Assembly: GCA_001314865.1 (NCBI GenBank)
Contig: LJZR01000021.1
Location: 1 to 64,000, forward strand
Source of the DNA: Phormidesmis priestleyi Ana
GTDB taxonomy: Bacteria > Cyanobacteriota > Cyanobacteriia > Phormidesmidales > Phormidesmidaceae
Reading direction: 5' to 3'
Length of the DNA stretch: 64,000 bases
The position numbers and the translations under genes were made by a program. This document shows, in pieces, positions 42,661 to 51,782 of this stretch. Numbering within the stretch: the stretch's first letter is position 1; every line of letters starts with the position of its first letter. The notes below the pieces were generated by a model. The model ran no database searches. It saw only the letters and a program-made list of their open reading frames with translations, and was not told the DNA's origin.

Positions 42661-44187
42661 ATGTTGGCGGGTTCAATTCTTGAAAGACTCATGCACAGTC
42701 GCGATCGCACTATCGCTGACTCGTCCGGTGCAGACGAGTCGCCTGCTCAAAGCGACAAAGCGATTGAAAAAGCCTCGGGTCGTACACCGCTGAACTTTGG
42801 GGTGTATTACAAAAATACATTGGTGGCCCTGTGTCATGCCTTAGAAGATGCGGTGCTAGCAACCAAAACATCGCCCCTCATGGTCACGGCCTTTCAGGAA
42901 GGTAAGTGGTATTTGCAAGAAGCTGATCGCTATGCAGAAATTGCTGATACCGCTGATCGCGTTGTGATTATTGCAGCGCCGAATGCAGGATTTAGAGAGC
43001 ATCCGACCGGACAGCGAGAAAACGTCACCCTGGTAGATTTAGACCGAGACGATCCGGTGGCGCAAGAGTGGCACCTAATGATTATGGGGTCTACCTACAG
43101 CGCGATGGTGCTGTGCCAAGAGCTCACCGATGAAGAATATGGCCCTAACGGACGGCCTGAGAATGACTTGGAGCGCAAGTTCTATGGTTTTTGGACGTTT
43201 GACCCAGCGCTGGTAAAAGAGACGATTGCAATCACCGCTGACCACATTGGTCGGTATGCGCCTGAGGTGCAGGCGGATCTAGAAACGCGGTTGGCCAAAA
43301 TTGACGCTGAGGCCGCGACTAAAACCGGTGAAGTCAGCAACGTGGTGATGCGCGTAGTGGAGTATTTGCAGGGGGGCGATCGCCAAATAGAACAAACTGA
43401 AACCTTTAAGTTTGCGGGCGCCCTAAGCCAAAATTTGGCTTCTAACGAGCTACAGGCCTATGTACGGATGGCCCAGCTAGCCGACTTAGCCGACCCGGTT
43501 AATCCGCTGGCGGCGGCTGAGGTTGCCTCGCTCGCTGAAATGGTGGGTCAGTTTTTGGATTTGCCTGTGTGGCAAATGCAGCGACTGCGGCTCTCTAGCC
43601 TGCTGCACAGAATTGCACCTGCTCAGTTTGACATCGCAGAAAATGAAACGGACGGCGACAGCTGCCCGCTGTATCCCGGTGCGCAAACGCTGAGAATTTT
43701 ACCCAGGTTGAGAGCGATCGCACAAATTATTGCCCACCATTACGAGCATTGGGACGGCAGCGGCCAGCCTGCTGGAATCAAAGGCGATACGATTCCGGTA
43801 GAGTCTCGGGTGCTGGGCCTAGTGGCTTATTTTCAGCAGGAAGTGGCTCAGCGCCGCCATATCGCCAAAAGCGACAGAAATCAGGCCATTCTCTCGAACA
43901 GACCCTCTGGGCGTCCTGATCATGAAGAGCGTCCTGATCAGGATGCGACGCCACCAGCGTCTGAAAACGAATGGCAGCATGTCACCGAGGCCTTTGCCGT
44001 CTGTAAGGCGCAAGCGGGCGAACGATGGGATCCTAAGCTGGTAGAAATCCTTGGTTTTTTGGTCGCAGGTTTACAGCAGGGCTTGAGCTTGCCGACTATT
44101 CCGATGAAAATGACCCTGAGTGCTGGCCTGCTCAACCCTGAGGTTGCAGACGCTTGGTCAGAGATAAAATCAGAATCGACGACCTAG
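42661..44187 (+). CDS. DICT sensory domain protein with HD-GYP-like domain
   Basis: An N-terminal DICT domain (about 40-200; FGVYYKNTLVALCHALED, VIIAAPNAGF) is a sensory module first described with diguanylate cyclases and two-component proteins. The C-terminal half holds an HD/HD-GYP-type region: IIAHHYEHWDGSGQPAGIKGDTIP has the HHE-HxDGxG-type pattern of c-di-GMP phosphodiesterases. Whether the His and Asp metal ligands of the first HD motif are complete is unclear. It may be a regulator of c-di-GMP signalling. Its stop codon starts a tandem array. Confidence 0.82.
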   Translation: MLAGSILERLMHSRDRTIADSSGADESPAQSDKAIEKASGRTPLNFGVYYKNTLVALCHALEDAVLATKTSPLMVTAFQEGKWYLQEADRYAEIADTADRVVIIAAPNAGFREHPTGQRENVTLVDLDRDDPVAQEWHLMIMGSTYSAMVLCQELTDEEYGPNGRPENDLERKFYGFWTFDPALVKETIAITADHIGRYAPEVQADLETRLAKIDAEAATKTGEVSNVVMRVVEYLQGGDRQIEQTETFKFAGALSQNLASNELQAYVRMAQLADLADPVNPLAAAEVASLAEMVGQFLDLPVWQMQRLRLSSLLHRIAPAQFDIAENETDGDSCPLYPGAQTLRILPRLRAIAQIIAHHYEHWDGSGQPAGIKGDTIPVESRVLGLVAYFQQEVAQRRHIAKSDRNQAILSNRPSGRPDHEERPDQDATPPASENEWQHVTEAFAVCKAQAGERWDPKLVEILGFLVAGLQQGLSLPTIPMKMTLSAGLLNPEVADAWSEIKSESTT

Positions 44188-44230
44188 ACCGATGCCCTAG
44201 ACCGACGCCTTAGACCGACGCCTTAGACCT
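44185..44230. repeat. 13-bp array beginning at the DICT gene stop
   Basis: TAGACCGATGCCC, TAGACCGACGCCT twice and a partial fourth copy. The first TAG is the actual stop codon of the DICT gene. Further 3', AGCGCTCTCAA-type repeats fill the space to 44310. Confidence 0.92.
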
Positions 44231-44381
44231 AAGAGTGCTCTCTAGGATAGCGCTCTTAAGGCAGCGCTCTCAATTAAGACAGCGCTCTCAAAAGTAGCTA
44301 AAAAGTAGCTAAAAGACTCATTCTTATAGTACGCTTTCGGCTTTGCCTTCCCTGCTGTTTTCTCCTACCCATTGCCCCTAG

Positions 44382-45026
44382 ATGAGTGAATTGATTGACA
44401 TTGATGCTGTCCGTAACGGCAAGCTAAAAAAGCTAGCAGGTGCCAAGCTAGAAGATGCCGACCTATCAGGCATAGACCTGTCGCGTGCGCAACTCGCAGG
44501 CGCGACGCTATCGGGCTGCGACCTTAGCAAAGCTAACCTCAACCAAACCCACTTAGAAGGCAGCAATTTGGTAGGGGCCAATATGGTAGGCTCCGATATG
44601 CGAGCCAGCTTATGGGGCGCTAACCTAATGCAGTGCGACCTAACAGGGGCTGATTTGCGCGGGGCGAATTTACGCGGGGCTAACCTGATGGGTGCCAAGC
44701 TGACGGGTGCTAGCCTAACGGGTGCCTTCCTCAGCGGTGCAACGCTCATTAATACCAATCTTAAAAACGCTGATTTGCGTGGGGCCGATTTGCGCGGGGC
44801 TGACCTTACCGATAGCAACCTGCGTAGCAGCGATTTATCCGGTGCCGATTTGCAGGGCGCCACCCTGACAGAGGCGAATTTAGAAGAGGCAAATTTGCAG
44901 GAGTCTAACCTTACGGGGGCTTCTTTAGTGCGAGCAAATTTGCTCTGTGCGGACTTAAACGGCGCAATTACGGTCGGGACAAACCTGACTGGTGCTTGCA
45001 TAACAGGAACTGTGCTGGATGCTTAA
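44382..45026 (+). CDS. Pentapeptide-repeat protein
   Basis: About 35 A(D/N)LXX repeats fold into a right-handed quadrilateral beta-helix. The 214 residues are nearly all repeat (LEDADLSGIDLSRAQL, ADLRGANLRGANLMGAKL, ADLSGADLQGATLTEA). Function is unknown; some family members mimic DNA and inhibit gyrase. There is no signal peptide. The ATG follows AGATG; ribosome-binding is weak. Confidence 0.88.
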   Translation: MSELIDIDAVRNGKLKKLAGAKLEDADLSGIDLSRAQLAGATLSGCDLSKANLNQTHLEGSNLVGANMVGSDMRASLWGANLMQCDLTGADLRGANLRGANLMGAKLTGASLTGAFLSGATLINTNLKNADLRGADLRGADLTDSNLRSSDLSGADLQGATLTEANLEEANLQESNLTGASLVRANLLCADLNGAITVGTNLTGACITGTVLDA

Positions 45027-45045
45027 TGTCATTATTGCTTAACCC

Positions 45046-45082
45046 TAGAATGCAAGCGAATGCCTGATCCGCTTGCATTCTA
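45046..45082. terminator. Perfect 13-bp stem hairpin, bidirectional
   Basis: TAGAATGCAAGCG (45046-45058) pairs with CGCTTGCATTCTA (45070-45082), with an 11-nt loop. It separates the convergent pentapeptide and ggpS genes. Neither flank has a long T-run. Confidence 0.75.
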
Positions 45083-45087
45083 AGATT

Positions 45088-46554
45088 CTAGTCTGCTGCG
45101 CCGAGCAGCTCTTTGGCCCAGCGATCGACGTCGTAGGCTTTGACCGCTTCATACATACGGCCCATGCGTGCCTGCTGCTCTTCCAGGCTCATGGCCAGCG
45201 CCTTATCGATGGCTGCATCCATGCTGCTATCGGCGTAGGGGTTCGTCAGCACAGCATCGGGTAGCTCTACCGCTGCGCCCGCAAACTCAGAGAATACGAG
45301 CACACCATCTTTGCCGCCTCTAGCGACCACAAATTCTTTGCCGACTAGGTTAAGGCCGTCACGCAAGGGCGTAATCCAGGCAATGTCGGCGGCGGCATAG
45401 AGCGCCAAGATTTCTTCTAGCGGTAGGGCTGAGGTAAAGAGCAAAATGGGTGTCCAGCTGAGCTTGGCAAACCGCCCGTTGATTTTACCAACGAGCCGTT
45501 CTATTTCGCTTTGGGCTGTGCGATAAATGCGCATCCCTGTAGCGGGCTTAGCAACGGCGACAACAAAGTTTATTTTGCCCTGAAGCTCAGGCCTGCGGGT
45601 GAGTAGACGTTCGTAGCACAACAACATTTCTTTGGTGCCTTTGACATAGTCTACGCGGCCCGCTGAAATGATGAGCTTGCGATCGCCCCCCATCTCTTCT
45701 TTAATTTCAGCGACCCGCTTTTGTACTTCGGGTTTGTCAACTACCGAACGAATGAAATCTACATTAGTGCCTACCGGAAATGCCCCTAAGTGAACCAACT
45801 GCCCTTTATAGCGAATCTGGCTGGTCATTTCGGGCACCGCGAGTGCCGTTCCACGGGGCGTAAATTCTTTGGCGACAGGCTCTTTTTTAACAATCTCTAT
45901 TTCTCGAAAACCCTGCGCAATCGAAACAAAGTTTTCTACATAGCGAGGAATGTGAAAGCCGCAGACATCGCAGCAGAGAAGACTATCAATAATCTCTTCT
46001 CGCCAAGGCAGTACGTTGAAGGCATCTGAGCCAGGAAATGGCGTGTGATGAAAGAAAATGATTTTGGCGTTGGGCCGCTGCTGACGAATGTAGTAGGGCG
46101 TAAGCCACAGGTTGTAGTCGTGAATCCAAATGAGGGCGTCGTCTGCCGCATCTTCGCAGGCGGCAGCGGCAAACTTTTTGTTGATGTCTTGAAAGTTCTC
46201 CCAGTCGGAAGACTCAAAGGTAAACTGCCAGGGAAAAGAGTGAAGAATTGGCCAAAAGGCTTCTTTAGAGGTGACGTGATAAAAGTTTTTGACCTGATCG
46301 GGGGTGAGTGGAATGCGGCGAACGGTAGCGTTTTCATTGCCATCAAAGCTCATGCGCTCTTGAAAGCGGATTTTTTGTTTTGGTGCTATTTGCTTCCAAG
46401 CAATCCAAGTACTTTGCTCAGCACTGGAAAAAAAGCTTTTGATGGTTGGCAAAATGCCGTTAGGACTCTTTTTTTCGCGATAGTAGGTCTGGCCGTTCTC
46501 AACTACTTCATCGTAGGGTTCGCGATGGTAGAGAATAACTAGGGATGATTTCAT
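45088..46554 (-). CDS. ggpS: Glucosylglycerol-phosphate synthase (GgpS)
   Basis: GgpS (GT20) joins ADP-glucose to glycerol-3-phosphate, the first step to the salt-protecting solute glucosylglycerol. The 488 residues start MKSSLVILYHREPYDEV, with the family blocks SPNGILPTIKSFF, WIHDYNLWLTPYYIR, IIFFHHTPFPGSD and LISAGRVDYVKGTKEMLLCYE. The long open frame upstream to 46665 encodes unrelated residues, so ATG 46554 is the start. It is divergent from gghA, with a palindrome in between, and its relatives in Synechocystis are salt-induced. Confidence 0.95.
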   Translation of the reverse strand: MKSSLVILYHREPYDEVVENGQTYYREKKSPNGILPTIKSFFSSAEQSTWIAWKQIAPKQKIRFQERMSFDGNENATVRRIPLTPDQVKNFYHVTSKEAFWPILHSFPWQFTFESSDWENFQDINKKFAAAACEDAADDALIWIHDYNLWLTPYYIRQQRPNAKIIFFHHTPFPGSDAFNVLPWREEIIDSLLCCDVCGFHIPRYVENFVSIAQGFREIEIVKKEPVAKEFTPRGTALAVPEMTSQIRYKGQLVHLGAFPVGTNVDFIRSVVDKPEVQKRVAEIKEEMGGDRKLIISAGRVDYVKGTKEMLLCYERLLTRRPELQGKINFVVAVAKPATGMRIYRTAQSEIERLVGKINGRFAKLSWTPILLFTSALPLEEILALYAAADIAWITPLRDGLNLVGKEFVVARGGKDGVLVFSEFAGAAVELPDAVLTNPYADSSMDAAIDKALAMSLEEQQARMGRMYEAVKAYDVDRWAKELLGAAD

Positions 46555-46999
46555 AGCGTTTAAAGACCTTTTAGAGATTTCAGCAATGCTCGATTCGCTG
46601 TCGTCGTGACAGGTATTCCAGCGGGCAATCGGGTCAGCGCATTGAATGCACACACATTGATGCACGCATCAATGTACACAAAATTTTGGTTACGCCGATT
46701 AGCTAATAACAGGTCATCGAGCGAGGGATTTACCGTGATTCATAGCGCATTAATCAACGCCTACGGCTTAAAAAATCACGGTTGCCCGTCACTTTTATAC
46801 TTGCATTAAACCGAAGGCTTGGCTAGGAGAGGAATGTTTTAAATCGCTTGCATGCCTTGCTGGTAAATGAATACAAGCGATTATATATGTGGTGAACTTG
46901 GATAGATTATCTACTGGATTGGCCAGAAGAGGTCGGCAGAAAGCTTTTGTATTGGTTTAGAGTGAAAGAAATCTTGATAAGCGCAGGTGGGCTACTCAC
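46555..46999. other. Divergent ggpS-gghA regulatory region, 445 bp
   Basis: No convincing gene. It carries a perfect 22-bp palindrome (described separately) and AT-rich stretches that may hold both promoters. In Synechocystis a small ORF, ggpR, upstream of ggpS represses it; I could not identify a ggpR-like protein here. Confidence 0.6.
46654..46675. promoter_or_regulatory. Perfect 22-bp palindrome, candidate operator
   Basis: ACATTGATGC-AC-GCATCAATGT, with 10-bp arms and a 2-bp centre, 100 bp upstream of ggpS and about 325 bp upstream of gghA. This is the size and shape of a dimeric-regulator site. Confidence 0.5.
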
Positions 47000-49957
47000 T
47001 TGTCTTTAACGGCTGCTATTAAAGCTGCTAGAGAGATCATTAAAGAGACCACCAAAGAGATCACCAAAGAGATCAGCATTGAGCCTATGGTTGAATTGAA
47101 AGAGACAGAGACAGAGGCCCTTTTGGCCTGGGCGCTGGAAGTCGCCAGCTCAAAAGCAACTTATTTTGAAATAGGGCAGCAGCTGGCTCGTAGGCTGGGC
47201 GCACATCCTATCCGCTCTGCTGACACGGATTCGGCTGATACGGATTCGGCTGACACGGATTCGGCTGACACGAGCCTGACTGAAATTGGCTTTTGGGTGC
47301 CAAGGTTGGCAGGGCAAATTTTACCGGCAGAGCGCAATATCTATTTAGAAGTGTTTACGCCTATCGAGAATGTGGATTTTACCGCAGCCGAACAGCAAGT
47401 CGCTTTTCGCTACGAGTGTGTAGAGGTGCCGCTGCAAGGTGAGTTTGTATGGGCAGTGGTGAGCGGTATGCAGGTTGGATCGCGCGATCGCCTCGGTAGC
47501 CTGTACTGGCTGAGGTATCGCGATCGCCATGATGGGCGTATGCATACCATTCGCGATGTTGCGCCCTATTCCTTGCCCTATGGTGTATTTGCTCCGGCTG
47601 AGCTATACGATGTTGAGTCGCTGCAACGCGATCGCGCTGATTTAGACTATTTGGCAGCGGCAGCCCAGGCTGCACCCGTCGTGCCTGCCGCGAGAGGCCA
47701 AGAGCCCGCGCTCCCTCGGGTAAAAGCACCTTCTAACATTTTGCAACTGCATGTGCCTACTGCCTCAGCCGAAGGGACACTGGCCGGACTCACGCGCATT
47801 TATCACCGCATCGGCGAGAAGATAAAACGCCACGAAGCGCTCACGCCCGCCGAGCAAAACTACATCGGCTATGACGCCTTGCAGCTGCTGCCGACTGAAC
47901 CCACAATTGAGTATCGCTCGGAAGACGGCAGCCGCGACTTTTTTACCTTTGCCACCGCAGAGAACGAGTCTCTGTATGGTCATGATGGGCCGGTATGCAC
48001 TTGCCATTCTTTGACGGTGACCCTCCGTAAGCCCAACACCCTAAATTGGGGCTACGACGTGCCTATACTCGGCTCATCAACCACGAATTCGTCGCTGCTA
48101 AGCAGCCTGCGGCCAGATGAAGTGATTGATTTTATTGCTGAAATGCACAACTTTCCTGGCAAGCCGATTCAGGTGATTTATGACCTGGTGTATGGCCATT
48201 CTGACAACCAGGCGCTAGAGCTGCTGAGCCGTCAGTTTTTGGCAGGACCGAATATGTATGGGCAAGACTTGAGCCATACGCTGCCGATGGTACGCGCGTC
48301 GCTACTAGAACTACAGCGCCGCAAAATAAACACCGGAATTGACGGTATTCGGATTGATGGCGGTCAGGATTTTCGATTTTTTAACCCATTTTCGGGGCGG
48401 CTAGAGTATGACGATAACTACCTGCTGGCCATGAGCGATGTGGTGCAAGATATTCAAGGCCATCAGCGACTGATGTTTACGATATTTGAGGATGGTCGGC
48501 CCTGGCCCGAAGAAGGCTGGGAGACGAAGTCTACCTATCGAGAGCTGATTGACTTGCGGCCAGATGCCTACCAGTGGGGCCCGCTGATTTTTGCGCATAA
48601 TACGCCCGCGCTAGAAGGCTTTTGGGACTATAAATGGCCTCGGGTGCAGGAGGTGATGCTAAAGGGCGATCGCTGGATTACCGGCTGCGGAAACCATGAC
48701 ACCGTGCGCCGAGGCAACCAAATTCCGCTGAGCGATGAGAACACGCGGATTAACTGGAACTTAGGGAAAACGCTGCCCGAGGTGCTTAGCAATGCCTATG
48801 ACAATCCGGCCACAACGCTATGGGTCTACGGCTTTAGTCCTGGGCTGCCGATGGACTTTTTAAACGCAACCATGCACAGTGGTTGGGGATTTTTCCGCAA
48901 TACCGATGAGTTTTATGGGGTGAAAGTCGCTGCTGAAGAAATTGGCTTTTTAGACTGGCAGGTGACCTCGGAGTTTTACGACAAGCCTGAGTTTTTTACC
49001 ACCCTTAAAGCCATGGGCTTTGAGCATTTAAACATGCTGAAGCGCTTTACTAAGGTGCTGGCCACGGCGATGGATACCTTTGAGTATGATTTGGATTTGG
49101 TGGCGGGTGCCTGCCGAGATTGGAGCGTTGAACCGGAGGGCTTGACGACGGAGTTTTCGTCGCTGGAGAAGTTTTGCCATAGCTTAGATAGCTCAAAACT
49201 CAAGGCGTTTGCGCTGGCTTTTATGGAAGACAGCCATGAGTTTAGTCGGGTTTCTCACTTTGAGGAGGAGGTTAATCGGGCCAACCAAGCGATCGCCACT
49301 GGCGATATGACGACCGACAGAGTCGCTTCTTTGGAGTCTGTGACGACGGCAAATGATGACTGTGATATTACGGCAGATACGGATCTGAGCGATCAGTTAA
49401 GTGATTATCTTGCAAGTCCGCCCGATATGAGTTTGGAGTTGGCACCTGAGCCGCCGCCCGCTGAGGCTGTTCAAGACAGCTACACTTCGCCAAATGACGC
49501 TTCTTTGCGGGAGGCTTCATCATCGAAAGATCCTTATCATGATCCCGCGATCGCGCACCATGCTAAGCGCAGCATGCCGGGAAATAGATCCGCTTTTAAC
49601 CTGGCGTTGCGGCGCTACCGGCAGGCCAATCCCTGGCTGAGTGAAAACCTGTCAGGATCTGATCGATTCAACCGCATTAGCGAGCAGGGACATACGTTGT
49701 TTTACGGTGTCCGGACGCGGCCTAGCCCACCGGGTTCTAGCCCCATTGTGGACTACAAGCAGGTGGCGATGCTGTCGCATATGGGCGGTAGCCCCGCCCA
49801 AACGGCGCTGTTTGACTGGCTACAGCTAGACCCAAGCGAGTGGAAAATAATCATCACTTCACCGGGTCTATTTTTACCCGATGTAGAGGCGTTGATAGGG
49901 TTAGAGATGACGGATGGACAGGCGGTTTTACTAGAGAAGAAGTCAATTTTGGCGTAG
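47000..49957 (+). CDS. gghA: Glucosylglycerol hydrolase (GghA, GH13)
   Basis: GghA hydrolyses glucosylglycerol to glucose and glycerol, needed when salt falls. The GH13 motifs are seen: GIDGIRIDGGQDF (nucleophile Asp, region II), FTIFEDGRPWPEEG (acid Glu, region III) and GCGNHDTVRRG (region IV). At 985 residues it is longer than a basic alpha-amylase, with a C-terminal part rich in acidic and Ser residues (about 770-870) before a final conserved block. An (SADTD)4 insert lies at about residues 73-92 from a 15-bp array. The TTG start (47000) adds about 29 residues with KETTKEITKEI repeats; ATG 47087 is also possible. Confidence 0.9.
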   Translation: MSLTAAIKAAREIIKETTKEITKEISIEPMVELKETETEALLAWALEVASSKATYFEIGQQLARRLGAHPIRSADTDSADTDSADTDSADTSLTEIGFWVPRLAGQILPAERNIYLEVFTPIENVDFTAAEQQVAFRYECVEVPLQGEFVWAVVSGMQVGSRDRLGSLYWLRYRDRHDGRMHTIRDVAPYSLPYGVFAPAELYDVESLQRDRADLDYLAAAAQAAPVVPAARGQEPALPRVKAPSNILQLHVPTASAEGTLAGLTRIYHRIGEKIKRHEALTPAEQNYIGYDALQLLPTEPTIEYRSEDGSRDFFTFATAENESLYGHDGPVCTCHSLTVTLRKPNTLNWGYDVPILGSSTTNSSLLSSLRPDEVIDFIAEMHNFPGKPIQVIYDLVYGHSDNQALELLSRQFLAGPNMYGQDLSHTLPMVRASLLELQRRKINTGIDGIRIDGGQDFRFFNPFSGRLEYDDNYLLAMSDVVQDIQGHQRLMFTIFEDGRPWPEEGWETKSTYRELIDLRPDAYQWGPLIFAHNTPALEGFWDYKWPRVQEVMLKGDRWITGCGNHDTVRRGNQIPLSDENTRINWNLGKTLPEVLSNAYDNPATTLWVYGFSPGLPMDFLNATMHSGWGFFRNTDEFYGVKVAAEEIGFLDWQVTSEFYDKPEFFTTLKAMGFEHLNMLKRFTKVLATAMDTFEYDLDLVAGACRDWSVEPEGLTTEFSSLEKFCHSLDSSKLKAFALAFMEDSHEFSRVSHFEEEVNRANQAIATGDMTTDRVASLESVTTANDDCDITADTDLSDQLSDYLASPPDMSLELAPEPPPAEAVQDSYTSPNDASLREASSSKDPYHDPAIAHHAKRSMPGNRSAFNLALRRYRQANPWLSENLSGSDRFNRISEQGHTLFYGVRTRPSPPGSSPIVDYKQVAMLSHMGGSPAQTALFDWLQLDPSEWKIIITSPGLFLPDVEALIGLEMTDGQAVLLEKKSILA
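47216..47275. repeat. 4 x 15-bp in-frame array inside gghA
   Basis: TCGGCTGACACGGAT-type units, four copies, encode the (SADTD)4-like insert. It is a second example, with lpxD, of a 15-bp in-frame array in an N-terminal part of a protein. Confidence 0.95.
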
Positions 49958-50056
49958 AGATTTTTCTGAGATCTTTCGGCTGAGATCTTTTTGCTGAGTT
50001 TTTTGGCTGGAATCTTTTTGCTGAGTTTTTTGGCTGGAATCTTTTTGCCGAAATCT
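49956..50056. repeat. Compound 13/27-bp array after the gghA stop
   Basis: Two exact 27-bp units (TTTTTGCTGAGTTTTTTGGC then TGGAATC) follow GAGATCTTT-type shorter units and begin at the gghA stop. A CCGAAA/TTTCGG hairpin lies at the end (about 50048-50065) with a T-rich loop. Confidence 0.85.
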
Positions 50057-50225
50057 TTTTTTCGGACGGTCATCAGAGCAGATCAAATTAAATGAGAGGG
50101 TAATTAGATGACATTATTTAACAATCTGGCGACATCAGCGGGTTTGGGCAGATGCCGATCTACAGTCGGAAGGAGAGGGACGACTTTGTCCCCAACTTGT
50201 TTTAAGCAGCTGATAAGAAACCGCC

Positions 50226-51728
50226 ATGAGACAATCTGACTACATCATGGCCCTTGATCTGGGCACAACGGGTAACCGCGCTATTATTTTTGATCGCAAT
50301 GGCCAAATCAAGGGGCAGGCGTATCGAGAGCTGACGCAGCACTATCCGCAACCGGGCTGGCTAGAGCATGATGCGGCAGAAATATGGCGGGAAGTCCGCT
50401 GGGCGATGCAAGCGTCGCTAGAAAATGCCGCTGTTGCCGCTGAAGAGATTGCCGCGATTGGGCTCACAGTACAGCGAGAGACCTGCCTACTGTGGGACAA
50501 AACGACAGGCCAGCCGCTGCATAATGCGATTGTGTGGCAGGACAGACGCACTGCGCCGCTGTGCGATCGCCTCCGAGCAGCCGGTAAAGCCGACCTTATA
50601 TACGACAAAACCGGGCTGATCTTGGATGCTTATTTTTCGGCTACTAAACTAAACTGGCTGCTCGATGCAGTGAAACAGCAGGGCATTAACGACCTAAGCA
50701 ACGTTTTGGCGGGCACTATCGACAGCTGGGTGCTGTGGAACTTAACTGGCGGGCAAGTGCATGCAACTGACCACAGCAACGCTAGCCGTACGATGCTGCT
50801 GAACCTTGCAACGCATCAATGGGATAAAGATTTACTCGATTTGTTTGAGATTCCCGCTAGCCTGATGCCAAAGGTCTGCCCTAGTCTGAGTGAGTTTGGT
50901 CGGTTAGATGAGAGCATTTTGGGCGTAGAAATTCCAATTATGGCGATTTTGGGCGATCAGCAAGCGGCGTTGTTTGCCCATGGGTGCGATCGCCCTGGCT
51001 TGCTCAAATGTACCTATGGCACTGGCAGCTTTTTGGTTGCGCACACGGGCCATGAAGTGGTGCGGGCCAATCAGCTGCTGAGCACAATTGCCTGGAGCTT
51101 TCAAAAGGTTGACGGTACGGTAGAAGTTTGCTACGCCTTAGAAGGTGCGATCTTTACCAGCGGCGCCTGCATACAGTGGCTGCGCGATGGCCTAAAGCTG
51201 ATTCAAGATGCCGCAGAGTCAGAAGCCCTGGCTTGCCAAGTGCCCGATACCGACGGCGTTTATTTCGTCCCGGCTTTGAGTGGGCTGGGGGCGCCTCACT
51301 GGGATATGTCAGCCAGGGGTGCGTTTATGGGGCTAACAGCAGGGGCACAACGCGAGCATTTGGTTCGAGCGGTGTTAGAGGCGATCGCCTTTCAGGTCAA
51401 AGAAGTGGTCAACGCCGCTAACAGTGCTGACGCGAGGCCAATTGCGCTACTAAAGGTAGATGGCGGCGCCTGTAATAACAATTTTTTAATGCAGTTTCAG
51501 GCAGATGCGCTGGGCATTCCTGTTGAGCGGCCAGAAGTGCTCGATGCCACCGCTCAGGGGGCCGCGTTTGCCGCAGGCTTGGCCAGTGGCTTTTGGCATG
51601 ACTATCACGCCTTAGTCGAAACCCGAAAAGTAGACAAAGTATTTGAGCCCCGAGCCAATGCGGTCACGACAGAACATTTTGCGCGCTGGGAAAAGGCGGT
51701 CTCAAAAGCAAAAGATTGGACGACATGA
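50226..51728 (+). CDS. glpK: Glycerol kinase (GlpK)
   Basis: GlpK phosphorylates glycerol to glycerol-3-phosphate. The 500 residues start with IMALDLGTTGNRAIIFD and show LTVQRETCLLWDK, DSWVLWNLTGG, LGDQQAALFAHG and TYGTGSFLVAHTG, all typical. In this locus it can recycle glycerol released by GghA into the glycerol-3-phosphate that GgpS needs. The catalytic base Asp should be in the DSAYFSATK-type block; here the LDAYFSATK and VDGGACNNNFLMQFQAD blocks are conserved. Confidence 0.95.
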   Translation: MRQSDYIMALDLGTTGNRAIIFDRNGQIKGQAYRELTQHYPQPGWLEHDAAEIWREVRWAMQASLENAAVAAEEIAAIGLTVQRETCLLWDKTTGQPLHNAIVWQDRRTAPLCDRLRAAGKADLIYDKTGLILDAYFSATKLNWLLDAVKQQGINDLSNVLAGTIDSWVLWNLTGGQVHATDHSNASRTMLLNLATHQWDKDLLDLFEIPASLMPKVCPSLSEFGRLDESILGVEIPIMAILGDQQAALFAHGCDRPGLLKCTYGTGSFLVAHTGHEVVRANQLLSTIAWSFQKVDGTVEVCYALEGAIFTSGACIQWLRDGLKLIQDAAESEALACQVPDTDGVYFVPALSGLGAPHWDMSARGAFMGLTAGAQREHLVRAVLEAIAFQVKEVVNAANSADARPIALLKVDGGACNNNFLMQFQADALGIPVERPEVLDATAQGAAFAAGLASGFWHDYHALVETRKVDKVFEPRANAVTTEHFARWEKAVSKAKDWTT

Positions 51729-51782
51729 GGCACCTGAGGCGTCCTCACGACCTTTGTTCTTTATCTAAATAAATGCGCAACT

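Noticed and set aside
44378-45001. Long minus-strand open frame over the pentapeptide gene
   Set aside because: Codon-pattern shadow of the repetitive plus-strand gene; protein has no natural pattern.
46606-46809. ggpR homologue upstream of ggpS
   Set aside because: The 67-codon frame there shows no similarity that I can recognise to the small Synechocystis GgpR, and it has no clear start signal.
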